A DNA stretch of 64,000 nucleotides, taken from the NCBI RefSeq assembly GCF_963973895.1, contig NZ_CAXBBF010000001.1, one strand, 5' to 3'. The position numbers and the translations under genes are program-made. This DNA is from Porticoccus sp950063125. Lineage in GTDB: Bacteria > Pseudomonadota > Gammaproteobacteria > Pseudomonadales > Porticoccaceae. Numbering within the stretch: position 1 is the stretch's first letter; every line of letters starts with the position of its first letter. Shown piece after piece: positions 53,060 to 62,328 of the stretch. The notes under the pieces were generated by a model that had not been told where the DNA came from, ran no database searches, and saw only the letters and a program-made list of their open reading frames with translations.

Positions 53060-54307
53060 TCAGAGTATCCATAGGGTTAGCAAGGCCAGTACAACGGCGA
53101 GCAATAATCCGGGCCAGAGGGGGCGGAAAAGTGAGGCATGTCCTGCAAACAGGGCCAAGCCACCTTTGACCAGGGTGTTGGTGATTGCCGCCAGCGTGAT
53201 GCCGGTTACGGCGGTATCCGTGCCGATGCTGTCCTGTGCCATGCGGGCCAGAGTCAGGGTGATCGCATCCACATCCGTCAGGCCAGCCACGATCGATACC
53301 AGCCAAAGACCCTGTTCTCCCATGTGTTCTTGAATACCGTGCGCGATCAGCAGAATCACGGCCAGCAGGGTACCGAACTTTAGCGCAGGAATCAGCTGGA
53401 AAGGTTGTGTCGCCAATTTCTCGGTATTTATTCTTGTACTGGACTCACGCTTGCGCCATAAAAAGAAAGCGCCGAGCACGCAACCCAGTGTCATGGCCAG
53501 CATGGGGGGGAGCAGAGTCGGCAAAAGTGCGGGGTTGATTACGGCGACTTCCAGCAAAATTCGCGGGTACATGATTGCCGAGGCCAGCAGAATGCCACAG
53601 GCCAGCAGGCGTGGCATGGGGACACGGGCATTCATGCGCGCCAGACTCAGGGTCAGCGCAGTACTGGATGCCAGGCCACCGAGTACGCTGGTGATCATCA
53701 CTCCCTTGTTAGGACCGGTCAGACGCATGGCGAAGTAACCCGCCAGGCTGATGCCGGCGATCAGCACAACCATCAACCAGATCTCGTAGGGGTTAAGCGC
53801 ATTCCAGGGGCCGTAGCTCTGGTTGGGCAATACCGGCAACAACACAGCTGAAATCAGTGCCAGCTGCAGGATACCGCGCATTTCACTGTCGCTCAGGTGT
53901 CCCATCGCCTGATGCAGAGTCTGTTTGAAGTGCAACACGATGGTAGTGATTACGGCCACGGCGACCGCAAGGCTAAGGTCGCCAAGTATGGTAAGCAGTC
54001 CTGTGAGATAGGTCACGATGCCAGCGACGACGGTAGTTATGCCGTAGTCGTGGTCATTATTGGAATCGAGCCAGTGGGCCAGCCCGAGTAGTAGAGTGAC
54101 AGCAAAACCCATGGCGATGGCGATACCGGGACCTAGCGGTGTCGTCAGCACGCCTGCCAGTGCGCCACTCAGTGCCAGCAGACCGAAGGTCCGGATTCCG
54201 GCAATGCGACCGCCTGCCGGAGTGTCGCGCTCGTGCCAGCCACGCTGAAGCCCGATTAGCATTCCCAGCGCCAACGCTACCAGTAACAGCAAGAGTTGCG
54301 TGTTCAT
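53060..54307 (-). CDS. MgtC/SapB and DUF4010 membrane protein
   Basis: A 415-residue integral membrane protein with about 11-12 helices. The N-terminal MgtC-like part has ALGMLIGLQRGWHERDTPAGGRIAGIRTF, and the middle has YGITTVVAGIVTYLTGLLTILGD. The C-terminal DUF4010 part includes LGGLASSTALTLSLARMN and LVSIVAGLTDVDAITLTLARMA. The family is widespread and of unknown transport role; MgtC itself affects magnesium and ATPase homeostasis. The gap 52814-53059 downstream shows nothing clear. Confidence 0.9.
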   Translation of the reverse strand: MNTQLLLLLVALALGMLIGLQRGWHERDTPAGGRIAGIRTFGLLALSGALAGVLTTPLGPGIAIAMGFAVTLLLGLAHWLDSNNDHDYGITTVVAGIVTYLTGLLTILGDLSLAVAVAVITTIVLHFKQTLHQAMGHLSDSEMRGILQLALISAVLLPVLPNQSYGPWNALNPYEIWLMVVLIAGISLAGYFAMRLTGPNKGVMITSVLGGLASSTALTLSLARMNARVPMPRLLACGILLASAIMYPRILLEVAVINPALLPTLLPPMLAMTLGCVLGAFFLWRKRESSTRINTEKLATQPFQLIPALKFGTLLAVILLIAHGIQEHMGEQGLWLVSIVAGLTDVDAITLTLARMAQDSIGTDTAVTGITLAAITNTLVKGGLALFAGHASLFRPLWPGLLLAVVLALLTLWIL

Positions 54308-55013
54308 TAAGTTTCCTGCAGGGCTGCAGCAGCCCGGTTGACTGATTTACAGGGTAACAGATCTTTGTCAGAACGGGAGTCTGACAGTCGGGCGCAAGCA
54401 GGCCCGAAAAAGGTACATCAGGGAAAGCGCTTGATACCACCGGGCCTGCATCAATACTGCAAAAGACAGTCGTGATTCACCGTAACGCGGATGACTTGGC
54501 GAGCCAGCCCTTAGGCACTGCTGGCGACCGGGTAGGCTGTGGGGTCATTCGAAGTAACAGGTCAGCTCAGGCAGAGTGAGGGTATGACCTTGATCACATC
54601 AGGCCTATTCAATGAGGAGTATCCCTGCAAAGTCACCGTCGAGTTTGAGCATTGGGAGTTCGTCGCATGGCATGGACGAAGCCCGGAAACAGCTTGTTAG
54701 TATCAGTCTTTGTTTGCTAATTGATAATCGAGTGGGCGGGGCATTTTAATAAGTAATTGCTTATTAATCAGTCAATGCGTTTGCCAAGCATTTAAACCAC
54801 ATGATCAACGAGTCGCCTTTTTGCCGTTAGTAAATCTTGCTGGAAGCCTTGGCTTTATTAGATAAGCAAATTGCCGACGGGCTATTAACGCGACATGTGC
54901 CATGGGAGGTTGATTGTGGATACCATTGAAACAGCATGCGCAGTCGCCACACCCTACCTGGCGTGACGGACTGTGTATACTGAGAGGTTGAATTGAAATA
55001 TTGCTGTGTTGCC
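54308..55013. other. Intergenic stretch with one inverted repeat
   Basis: About 700 bases without a supported gene between the DUF4010 and ice-binding genes. The only clear structure is an 8-bp perfect inverted repeat TTAATAAG/CTTATTAA (54746-54753 and 54760-54767, 6-base centre), which could be an operator or part of a mobile-element end. Short open frames here show no signal of coding. Confidence 0.5.
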
Positions 55014-55946
55014 TTATTTCTGACGACGTCGACTAGCTCCAAGTCCTGCGAGACCCAGCCCCAGCAGCATCAGTGTACCCGGTACGGGTACGGTTCCTTC
55101 TTCATCACTACCGCCTACCTGAACGAATGGAAGGAAATCAACCACATCCGGCTCGCCTATCATGCTTGTAACATCAAGGCCGCCGCTCAAACCCTTGCTG
55201 TCAGCCAGAGTATCCATGCAAACGCCAGAGAGATTGTTCTGATCCAGGGTCACGGCACCCGTGTCCGCCAGGGCTCTACCGCAAAGATCTGATGCGGAGG
55301 TGTTGAAGGTAATACTAGAGAGCGCGAGAATATTCCCCAGGAATGCGGTGTTAACATCAATGGTCGCGGAGCTGCCAACATTCCAGTAAACACCTGCACC
55401 AGAACCGGTGTTGATCACATTCACGACCGAGTTGGGTGAGGTGATCAGCGTACTGGGCATTTGAAACACCCAGGCGGCGTTGGCGTTGCCCCCGCCGTCA
55501 AGCGTCAGTGCTCCCGATAAATTGGTTGTTCCCGCGGCAACGGTATAAACGCCCGGGGCGAGCGTGAGGCCACTCAGATCGGCCGCCAACGTAGTTCCCA
55601 TTCCCAGAGATGCAAGATTGTTCCTCGCGGTTGTGAGTTGTCCTTGAGCCGACTGTGCGAGTGCGCCACCGGCGTATACGCTTCCTCCTGTAACCTGCAG
55701 GTCCGAGACCCCAACACCAGGTGAAGAGTTAAACCCGGTGATTGCATTCGCGCCACCGCTTGACCAGACACCGACATTGCCGACGATGGTGCTAGTTGGC
55801 ACATTAGTGACGGTCGAGGCACCAAGAATCGTAAAGCTAGCCAAGTCCGAACCCAGTATCGGGGTTGCCAATGCGGGGGTAGAAACGTAAAGCGATCCGA
55901 TCACTGCCAATGGTAGTAACGATAAATATTTTAGTGTTTTCATCAT
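55014..55946 (-). CDS. Ice-binding-like protein (DUF3494) with PEP-CTERM sorting signal
   Basis: A 310-residue exported protein. A signal peptide ends at STPALA (near 28). The DUF3494 domain starts ILGSDLASFTILGASTVTN, continues GNVGVWSSGGANAITGF and ALTLDGGGNANAAWVFQM, and ends near residue 235 at ALSSITFNTSASDLCG; this beta-solenoid fold binds ice crystals in its known members. The tail VPVPGTLMLLGLGLAGLGASRRRQK is a PEP-CTERM anchor: a Pro-rich motif, a short hydrophobic helix and an Arg cluster, read by exosortase. The start is MMKTLKY at 55946, or the second Met at 55943. A surface or exopolysaccharide-associated role is inferred. Confidence 0.88.
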   Translation of the reverse strand: MMKTLKYLSLLPLAVIGSLYVSTPALATPILGSDLASFTILGASTVTNVPTSTIVGNVGVWSSGGANAITGFNSSPGVGVSDLQVTGGSVYAGGALAQSAQGQLTTARNNLASLGMGTTLAADLSGLTLAPGVYTVAAGTTNLSGALTLDGGGNANAAWVFQMPSTLITSPNSVVNVINTGSGAGVYWNVGSSATIDVNTAFLGNILALSSITFNTSASDLCGRALADTGAVTLDQNNLSGVCMDTLADSKGLSGGLDVTSMIGEPDVVDFLPFVQVGGSDEEGTVPVPGTLMLLGLGLAGLGASRRRQK

Positions 55947-56160
55947 CCTGAATCCTTATTAGAAGCACTGTTGGTAAAATAATGTATAAAGACGACAGCT
56001 ATAGCAGTAGTCAATACCGGAGAGCAGGCGTCTAATGGACAATAGAATAGGTCTGCAGCACTGGTCTGTACGGTTGTGCACGTAGCCCAGTGGGGCTGAC
56101 AGGTAAACCTTCAATTGGATTGTTCGACTCATGCCTAAGCCCACTTGCAAGGCCACATAT

Positions 56161-56225
56161 AGTTTAAGAAACCTCTGATTAATTGGTCATTGCGAGGGAC
56201 ATAGCGATGAAGCTATATCATTGAC
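56161..56225. repeat. Possible mobile-element debris
   Basis: The stretch beginning AGAAACCTCTGATTAATTGG resembles the end of transposable elements, and GGTCATTGCGAGGGACAT followed by GCGATGAAGC looks like the dispersed 'cattgcgag...cgaagc' repeat found in many bacteria. No transposase remnant is recognisable beside it. This is pattern recollection and is weak. Confidence 0.25.
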
Positions 56226-56254
56226 AAAATACACTCACTACGCCGGCCAACCAG

Positions 56255-56548
56255 GTGCCACTGGAGGAGGGGGCCTCCCCGGTTGTGTACAACGCCAGCA
56301 AGGCCTTGAGCGGCCATTTCAGTAGGGCCGGGGAGTGGGTCGATAATGTGTTCAATAACCACCAGATCAGCAGTGCCACTCTGCACGCCAACTCCGCCTA
56401 CATGATCCTGCCTGGTTTGACGACTATGGAACTGCGCACAACGAGAACGTGGGCAGAGGAGAAGGTTTTTCCTGACCCATTAACTTCTTATCAAACCCCG
56501 GTCAAATACTTGACTAAATTACTAGGATTTGAGACAGTGCAGGCTTAG
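56255..56548 (+). CDS. Doubtful open frame, function unknown
   Basis: A 97-codon open frame from a GTG (VPLEEGASPVVYNASKALSGHF...). GGAGGAGG follows rather than precedes the GTG, so no ribosome site supports it. No family is recognised, and its last third overlaps the IscR-type site and promoter region before the suf operon (56506-56530). It is more likely a decayed remnant or chance frame than a working gene. Confidence 0.2.
   Translation: MPLEEGASPVVYNASKALSGHFSRAGEWVDNVFNNHQISSATLHANSAYMILPGLTTMELRTTRTWAEEKVFPDPLTSYQTPVKYLTKLLGFETVQA
56506..56530 (+). promoter_or_regulatory. IscR type-1 binding site before the suf operon
   Basis: The sequence ATACTTGACTAAATTACTAG plus GATTT fits the IscR type-1 consensus (ATASYYGACTRWWWYAGTCRRSTAT) at about 21 of 25 positions. 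It contains the -35-like TTGACT (56510-56515) and lies 45 bases before the regulator's start codon, so holo-IscR would occlude the promoter and give feedback on cluster supply. Confidence 0.7.
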
Positions 56549-56574
56549 GATTTAAATCGCTCCAGGAGGTTTCA

Positions 56575-57084
56575 TTGCGGGTAACAAGTAAGGCACATTA
56601 CGCTCTCCGGGCTTTACTGGATTTGGCTAACCATGAGCCGAGCCGTTCTGCAGTGAGCCTGGCTGCGATCGCCGAGCGGCAGGATATTTCCCTTTCGTAT
56701 CTGGAGCAACTATTTGCCGGGCTGCGAAGGGATGGGCTGGTGGTCGGCTTTCGGGGGCCCCGGGGCGGGTATCGCCTCGGAGGGCGGCCGGAAGACATCA
56801 GCGTGGCTCAGATCACCGCTGCCGTCAGCGAAAACATGGACACCACCCGCTGCCAGGGGGAAGGCAACTGCCAGCATGGAGCAATCTGCCTGACGCATCA
56901 TCTGTGGGAGGCCCTGAACGAGCATATACGTGGCTATCTGCAGGGCATTACCCTAGCCGATGTCATGGCTCGCGTAACTGAATCCGACGGCAGTTCCCGG
57001 TCCGGTCAGGAAGAAAGGATCGAGGCCGTTGAGCAATTGCAGGGTTCGGTATCAGCATTTAGAGAACAGACAGAGAGTAACTAA
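56575..57084 (+). CDS. iscR: IscR-like Rrf2 regulator of the suf operon
   Basis: A 169-residue Rrf2 winged-helix regulator. The start MRVTSKAHYALRALLDLA and RGPRGGYRLG are typical. The [2Fe-2S] ligands match IscR: C93, C99, C105 and H108 (TRCQGEGNC, GAICLTHHLW). It should sense cluster status and repress its own operon. The start is a TTG at 56575: AGGAGG lies 5 bases upstream and no in-frame ATG gives the conserved N-terminus. The next gene, sufB, begins 4 bases after its stop. Confidence 0.92.
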   Translation: MRVTSKAHYALRALLDLANHEPSRSAVSLAAIAERQDISLSYLEQLFAGLRRDGLVVGFRGPRGGYRLGGRPEDISVAQITAAVSENMDTTRCQGEGNCQHGAICLTHHLWEALNEHIRGYLQGITLADVMARVTESDGSSRSGQEERIEAVEQLQGSVSAFREQTESN

Positions 57085-57088
57085 CATC

Positions 57089-58525
57089 ATGTCGGAACAG
57101 ATCAATGATCTTATCAAAAGCCACTATGCGGCCGGCTTCGTTACCGATATAGAATCGGATACCCTGCCAGCAGGGTTGAGCGAGGACGTTATTCGCTTCA
57201 TTTCGGCCAAGAAAAATGAGCCGGAATGGATGCTGGAGTGGCGCCTCAAGGCGTACCACGCATGGCTGGAAATGGTGGAGCCCCACTGGGCGCATGTGAG
57301 CTATCCGGACATCGACTTCAATGCCATGTCCTACTTCTCTGCGCCCAAGCGTGATGAAGACCGGCCCCAGAGCCTGGACGAGGTGGACCCGAAGTTGCGC
57401 GAGACCTACGACAAGCTGGGCATTCCCCTGCATGAGCAGGAAATGCTCGCCGGCGTAGCCGTGGATGCCGTGTTTGACTCGGTGTCAGTGGGTACCACTT
57501 TCCGCAAGAAGTTGTATGAAGCCGGAGTGATCTTCTGTTCCATTAGCGAGGCCCTGCAGGACTACCCTGAGCTGGTGCGTCAGCACCTGGGCACAGTGGT
57601 GCCACAGAAGGACAACTTCTATGCAGCGCTGAACAGCGCGGTCTTCAGTGACGGCTCCTTCGTCTATATCCCCAAGGGCGTGAAGTGCCCAATGGAGCTG
57701 TCTACCTATTTCCGTATCAATGAGGCCAAGACGGGCCAGTTCGAGCGCACCCTGATCGTGGCTGACGAAGGCAGCGAAGTCAGCTACCTGGAGGGCTGCA
57801 CAGCACCCATGCGGGACGAAAACCAGCTGCACGCCGCAGTGGTGGAGCTGGTGGCCCTGGACAACGCAAAAATAAAATATTCTACGGTACAGAACTGGTA
57901 TCCCGGCGACGAGGAAGGCAAGGGCGGTATTTATAACTTCGTTACCAAGCGAGGTGTGGCGCATACTAATGCCCACATTTCTTGGACGCAGGTGGAAACC
58001 GGTTCCGCCATCACCATGAAATACCCCAGTTGTGTACTCAAGGGCGACAACAGCATCGGTGAATTCTATTCGGTGGCGCTGAGCAGCAATTTCCAACAGG
58101 CGGATACCGGTACCAAGATGATCCATCTGGGCAAGAACACCCGCTCGACGATCATCTCCAAGGGTATTGCCGCCGGGCACGGTTCCAACACGTATCGTGG
58201 TTTGGTACGGATGAACCCGGGTGCCACCGGTGCCCGCAACTACACGCGCTGCGACTCGCTGCTGATCGGCGACCAGTGTGGTGCGCACACGTTCCCTTAT
58301 ATTGAAAGTAAAAATCCTACCGCCATCATTGAGCACGAGGCCTCCACCTCCAAAGTCAGCGATGAACAGCTGTTCCTGTGCCGTCAACGCGGCATCGGCG
58401 AGGAAAAAGCGGTCTCCATGATCGTCAACGGTTTCTGCAAGGAAGTGTTCAGGGAGTTGCCCATGGAGTTTGCGGTGGAAGCCGGCAAGCTGCTGGAAGT
58501 TAGTCTCGAAGGCGCCGTCGGTTAA
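57089..58525 (+). CDS. sufB: Fe-S assembly scaffold SufB
   Basis: A 478-residue core subunit of the SufBCD scaffold complex. It has the SufB-specific segments SISEALQDYPELVRQHLGTVVP, IPKGVKCPMELSTYFRIN, EGCTAPM with its conserved Cys, and the late GDQCGAHTFPYIESKNPTAIIEHEASTSKVSDEQLFLC. The long beta-helix core is intact. ATG 57089 begins MSEQINDLIKSHY; the frame open from 57029 overlaps the regulator. It is shorter than E. coli SufB (495). Confidence 0.97.
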   Translation: MSEQINDLIKSHYAAGFVTDIESDTLPAGLSEDVIRFISAKKNEPEWMLEWRLKAYHAWLEMVEPHWAHVSYPDIDFNAMSYFSAPKRDEDRPQSLDEVDPKLRETYDKLGIPLHEQEMLAGVAVDAVFDSVSVGTTFRKKLYEAGVIFCSISEALQDYPELVRQHLGTVVPQKDNFYAALNSAVFSDGSFVYIPKGVKCPMELSTYFRINEAKTGQFERTLIVADEGSEVSYLEGCTAPMRDENQLHAAVVELVALDNAKIKYSTVQNWYPGDEEGKGGIYNFVTKRGVAHTNAHISWTQVETGSAITMKYPSCVLKGDNSIGEFYSVALSSNFQQADTGTKMIHLGKNTRSTIISKGIAAGHGSNTYRGLVRMNPGATGARNYTRCDSLLIGDQCGAHTFPYIESKNPTAIIEHEASTSKVSDEQLFLCRQRGIGEEKAVSMIVNGFCKEVFRELPMEFAVEAGKLLEVSLEGAVG

Positions 58526-58567
58526 TGGTCGGTCTCAAAGAATTTATACAGGAGAGTTAGAGTAGCG

Positions 58568-59317
58568 ATGTTATCTATCAAGAATCTGCACGCCACCGTC
58601 GAGGGCAAGGAAATCCTGCGTGGTCTCGACTTGGAAATCGGGACAGGCGAAGTACATGCCATTATGGGGCCCAACGGCTCGGGCAAGAGTACCCTCGGTC
58701 ACGTGCTGACCGGTCGTGAAGGCTATGAGGTCACCACCGGTGAAGTCACTTTTATGGGGCAGGACCTGCTGGCCCTGGCACCTGAAGAGCGAGCCCTGAC
58801 TGGCCTGTTCCTGGCTTTTCAGTACCCGGTGGAGATTCCCGGTGTCAGCAACATGGAGTTTCTCAAAACCGCCGTGGATGGGATGCGCAAGCATCGTGGC
58901 CTGGAGGTGCTGGATTCCGTGAGCTTCATGAAACAGGCGCGTGAGGTCTGCAAGCGCGTCGACCTGGACCAGAATTTTCTCAAACGCGGCGTCAATGAGG
59001 GCTTTTCCGGCGGCGAGAAAAAGCGCAATGAGCTGATGCAGATGATGCTGCTGGAACCGCATTTGGGTATCCTCGATGAAACCGACTCGGGCCTGGATAT
59101 CGATGCACTGCAGGTGGTGGCCTCTGGTATCAACAGTATGCGCGACAGCAAGCGCTCCTTTATATTGATCACCCACTACCAGCGTCTGCTTGATTTCATT
59201 GAGCCGGACCATGTTCACGTGTTGGGGGGTGGGCGTATCGTCCGTTCCGGTGACAAGTCACTGGCTCTGGAACTGGAAGATAAAGGCTACGGCTGGCTGG
59301 AAAGCGAGGCCGTGTAA
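58568..59317 (+). CDS. sufC: Fe-S assembly ATPase SufC
   Basis: A 249-residue ABC-type ATPase. The Walker A is GPNGSGKST (near 36), the signature FSGGEKKRNELMQM is the SufC-specific form, and the Walker B is LGILDETDSGLDIDAL. It drives conformational change of SufB-SufD in the cytoplasm. Its TAA overlaps the sufD ATG (TAATG). Confidence 0.97.
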   Translation: MLSIKNLHATVEGKEILRGLDLEIGTGEVHAIMGPNGSGKSTLGHVLTGREGYEVTTGEVTFMGQDLLALAPEERALTGLFLAFQYPVEIPGVSNMEFLKTAVDGMRKHRGLEVLDSVSFMKQAREVCKRVDLDQNFLKRGVNEGFSGGEKKRNELMQMMLLEPHLGILDETDSGLDIDALQVVASGINSMRDSKRSFILITHYQRLLDFIEPDHVHVLGGGRIVRSGDKSLALELEDKGYGWLESEAV

Positions 59318-60639
59318 TGAGTGATTTTATCGCCGAAGCCCTGCAAATGGTCCCCACCGACGCGCCAGACTGGCTCAGTGAGCAACGTCGCAGGGGCTGG
59401 TCAAGCTGGAAATCCAGCAGCATGCCTACGCGCAAGACCGAGGACTGGAAATATACCCGGCTACGGGCCCTGGAAGAGGGCGCCTATCTGGGTCGGGCCG
59501 AATGCCAGGACCCATCGCCAGCGCTGACGGCCCTGCGTGATCAGATGCACATCACCGGGTTGGACGCCCGCATGCTGGTGTTTGTGAACGGATTCTACAG
59601 TCCCGAACTGTCCAGTGCGGAAGTCGTGGACAGCATGGAGGTCGTGCTCTTCAGCGAGGCCGATGAGACACAGGTGGAAACCATACGTACCCACTTGGGC
59701 ACGGTCGCCGACCGCGACAAATACATGTTCACAGCCCTCAACGATAGCTGGCTCGATGATGGCGTATTCGTGCACGTAAAACAGGACAGCAAGGTCACGA
59801 CGCCGCTACACATCGTCTGGTTGACGGTGCCTCAGCATGAAGCCTTCAGCCTGTCCCAGAGGCTGCTGGTTGTCATGGAAGCTGGCAGCGAGGCTACGGT
59901 GGTGGAACACTTCGCCTGTAATGAAGCCCAGCAGAACAGTTTTACCAACGGTGTCAGCGAACTGGTATTGGCCGCCAATGCCCGACTCTGCCACTACCGG
60001 CTGCATCTGGAAGAGGAGCACGCACTGCATATCGGCGGTGTACATGCCTGGCTCGATCGTGACGCCAGACTCAACAGCTTCCATCTGGGGTTGGGCTCAA
60101 TACTCAAACGTCTGGATGTGGTGGTGCGCCATGAAGGTGAAGGTGCCCACTGTGACCTCAATGGCATCTATCTGCCACGGCACAGTCAGCATATCGACTA
60201 CCACACCTGTATAGAGCATGTCAGACCGCACTGCACGACCAAAGAGGTTTTCCGGGGTATCATCAGCGATAATGCGCGGGCGGTATTCAACGGGCGTATC
60301 CATATTCATCCGGATGCCCAGAAGACAGTGGCGGAACTGCGCAACAAGAATCTGCTGACCAGCAACAAGGCCGAGGTAGACACCAAGCCGGAACTGGAGA
60401 TCTATGCGGACGATGTCAAGTGTGCCCATGGGGCCACGGTCGCACAGCTCGATGAATATGCGCTCTATTATCTGTGTAGCCGCGGCATCGCCAGAGAGCA
60501 TGCGCAAGTGATGCTCAGCACCGGTTTCATCAACGAACTCATCAACAACCTGCAGCACCCCTCTTTGGGCGAGTACCTTAAGCCCGTGCTGGGCGGTCTG
60601 TTTGCGCGGCAGGTGACACAGACAGAGAGGGCAGAATAG
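59317..60639 (+). CDS. sufD: Fe-S assembly protein SufD
   Basis: A 440-residue paralogue of SufB and partner in the SufBC2D complex. It begins with an N-terminal helical region (WSSWKSSSMPTRKTEDWKYT, the conserved SufD start). The beta-helix follows with GEGAHCDLNGIYLPRHSQH, CTTKEVFRGIISDNARAVFNGRIHIH and the ending KCAHGATVAQLDEYALYYLCSRGI. Conserved His and Cys residues near the C-terminus fit the cluster-forming interface with SufB. Confidence 0.97.
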   Translation: MSDFIAEALQMVPTDAPDWLSEQRRRGWSSWKSSSMPTRKTEDWKYTRLRALEEGAYLGRAECQDPSPALTALRDQMHITGLDARMLVFVNGFYSPELSSAEVVDSMEVVLFSEADETQVETIRTHLGTVADRDKYMFTALNDSWLDDGVFVHVKQDSKVTTPLHIVWLTVPQHEAFSLSQRLLVVMEAGSEATVVEHFACNEAQQNSFTNGVSELVLAANARLCHYRLHLEEEHALHIGGVHAWLDRDARLNSFHLGLGSILKRLDVVVRHEGEGAHCDLNGIYLPRHSQHIDYHTCIEHVRPHCTTKEVFRGIISDNARAVFNGRIHIHPDAQKTVAELRNKNLLTSNKAEVDTKPELEIYADDVKCAHGATVAQLDEYALYYLCSRGIAREHAQVMLSTGFINELINNLQHPSLGEYLKPVLGGLFARQVTQTERAE

Positions 60640-60643
60640 GCGC

Positions 60644-61894
60644 ATGGAAACACTGGCAAAAAACATCAGACAGCAAGCTTTCGATGTGGAGGCTGTGCGC
60701 CGCGATTTCCCGATCCTGCAACAGCAGGTCAACGGATATCCACTGGTGTACCTGGATAATGCCGCCACGTCACAGAAACCCAATGCCATGATCGACGCCA
60801 TCAGTGATTATTACCGTGGCTACAATGCCAACGTGCATCGCGGCATCCACAGTCTGGCGGAAAAGGCCACGGCCGCGATAGAAAATGCGCGTCAATCCCT
60901 GGCGGGTTTCATCAATAGTCCCGCTCCTGAACAGGTGCTCTGGACCCGTGGCACCACAGAGGCCATCAATCTTGTGGCTTACAGCTGGGGCCGTAGCAAT
61001 CTGAAGCCGGGCGACCGGGTACTGGTCCCGATACTGGAACATCATTCCAGCATCGTGCCCTGGCAGATGGCGACTGAATCCACTGGTGCCGAAGTGGTGC
61101 CGATTCCGGTAACTCCAAGCGGCGAGATTGACATGGCGGCGCTGGATGCGCTGCTCGATGAACGCGTGAAGATGGTGGCTGTCAGTCACATATCCAATGC
61201 CTTGGGGACAGTGAACCCGGTGTCAGACATTGTCGCGAGAGCTCATCGGGTGGGGGCAAAAGTCCTGATTGACGGAGCTCAGGCGGTAGCGCATACCCCT
61301 GTTGATGTGCAGGCACTGAATTGCGATTTCTATGCTTTTTCGGGGCACAAGATGTTCGGCCCCACCGGTATCGGTGTGCTCTGGGGGCGTAGGGAACTGC
61401 TGGAAGCCATGCCGCCCTGGCAGGGTGGCGGCGAAATGATAGAACAGGTCAGTTTCGCCGGCACCACCTATCAGGGATTGCCATATCGCTTTGAGGCCGG
61501 GACACCGGACATCGCTGGTGCCATCGGGCTAGCCGCAGCGGTAGACTACCTGCAGCGCCTGGACCGTGTGGCAGTGGCCGCACACGAGGCCGATGTGCTC
61601 GAATATGCCCTGGCGCAGGGGGCAGCCTTTGATGGGCTGACCCGCGTTGGCGAGGCCGATCATGTGGCTGGCGTGTTCAGCTTTCTGCTGGACGGTGTTC
61701 CGCCCTCCGATGTCGGCATGTTGCTGGATCAGCAGGGCATTGCCGTTCGCACCGGCCATCACTGCGCCCAGCCGATCATGGCACAATATGGCATACCCGG
61801 CACGGTCAGGGCCTCGTTCGCCCTGTACAATACTCGCGCAGAAGTCGACCGTCTGTTCGAGGGACTCGCCAAGGCGCGACGGATGCTGCGGTAA
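60644..61894 (+). CDS. sufS: Cysteine desulfurase SufS
   Basis: A 416-residue type II cysteine desulfurase that passes persulfide sulfur to SufE. The PLP lysine is K236 in SGHKMFGPTG, and the catalytic cysteine is C374 in RTGHHCAQP. The N-terminus (VRRDFPILQQQVNGYPLVYLDNAATSQKP) is the standard SufS opening. It starts 4 bases after sufD. Confidence 0.97.
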   Translation: METLAKNIRQQAFDVEAVRRDFPILQQQVNGYPLVYLDNAATSQKPNAMIDAISDYYRGYNANVHRGIHSLAEKATAAIENARQSLAGFINSPAPEQVLWTRGTTEAINLVAYSWGRSNLKPGDRVLVPILEHHSSIVPWQMATESTGAEVVPIPVTPSGEIDMAALDALLDERVKMVAVSHISNALGTVNPVSDIVARAHRVGAKVLIDGAQAVAHTPVDVQALNCDFYAFSGHKMFGPTGIGVLWGRRELLEAMPPWQGGGEMIEQVSFAGTTYQGLPYRFEAGTPDIAGAIGLAAAVDYLQRLDRVAVAAHEADVLEYALAQGAAFDGLTRVGEADHVAGVFSFLLDGVPPSDVGMLLDQQGIAVRTGHHCAQPIMAQYGIPGTVRASFALYNTRAEVDRLFEGLAKARRMLR

Positions 61895-61962
61895 CAAAAT
61901 TTCATACGGTGAGCGGCACCGTATCCATTCAGGATAAAATTGCCGCAGGAAGGTAAAGCATT

Positions 61963-62328
61963 ATGAGTGTAGAGAAATTTGATCTGACCCAGACCATTAC
62001 CATTACGCCGGCTGCCGCGTCCCATTTTCGCGAACAACTGCAGCGTAATGGCGGTGCCGGTGTGCGCATCGGGTTGAAGAAAAGCGGCTGCACTGGCTTC
62101 AAGTATGTTATCGAGGAAGTGCCTGCTCCGGAGGAAAACGATGTAACCCTGACGCTGGATAATGGCGTGGCCATTTATTTCAGTCGTGAAGGTGCCATTG
62201 CCCTGCGCGGTATGGAAATTGACTATACCCGCGAGGGCGTCAATCAGACACTGAAGATAGAAAACCCCAATGTCACCGACATGTGTGGCTGCGGCGAGAG
62301 CTTTGACCTCAAGATAGAGAACGAATGA
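61963..62328 (+). CDS. sufA: A-type Fe-S carrier SufA
   Basis: A 121-residue HesB/IscA-family carrier that takes new clusters from SufBCD. The three conserved cysteines are in GCTGFKY (near 44) and the paired DMCGCGESF (near 108-110). The start, after GGAAGG, gives MSVEKFDLTQTITITPAAASHF. Its TGA overlaps the sufT ATG (ATGA). Confidence 0.93.
   Translation: MSVEKFDLTQTITITPAAASHFREQLQRNGGAGVRIGLKKSGCTGFKYVIEEVPAPEENDVTLTLDNGVAIYFSREGAIALRGMEIDYTREGVNQTLKIENPNVTDMCGCGESFDLKIENE

Noticed and set aside
54827..55042. 71-codon minus-strand frame after the ice-binding gene
   Set aside because: It overlaps the 3' end of the ice-binding gene and has no recognisable sequence or ribosome site.
57485..58387. 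300-codon minus-strand frame
   Set aside because: Antisense to sufB; no motif and no ribosome site.
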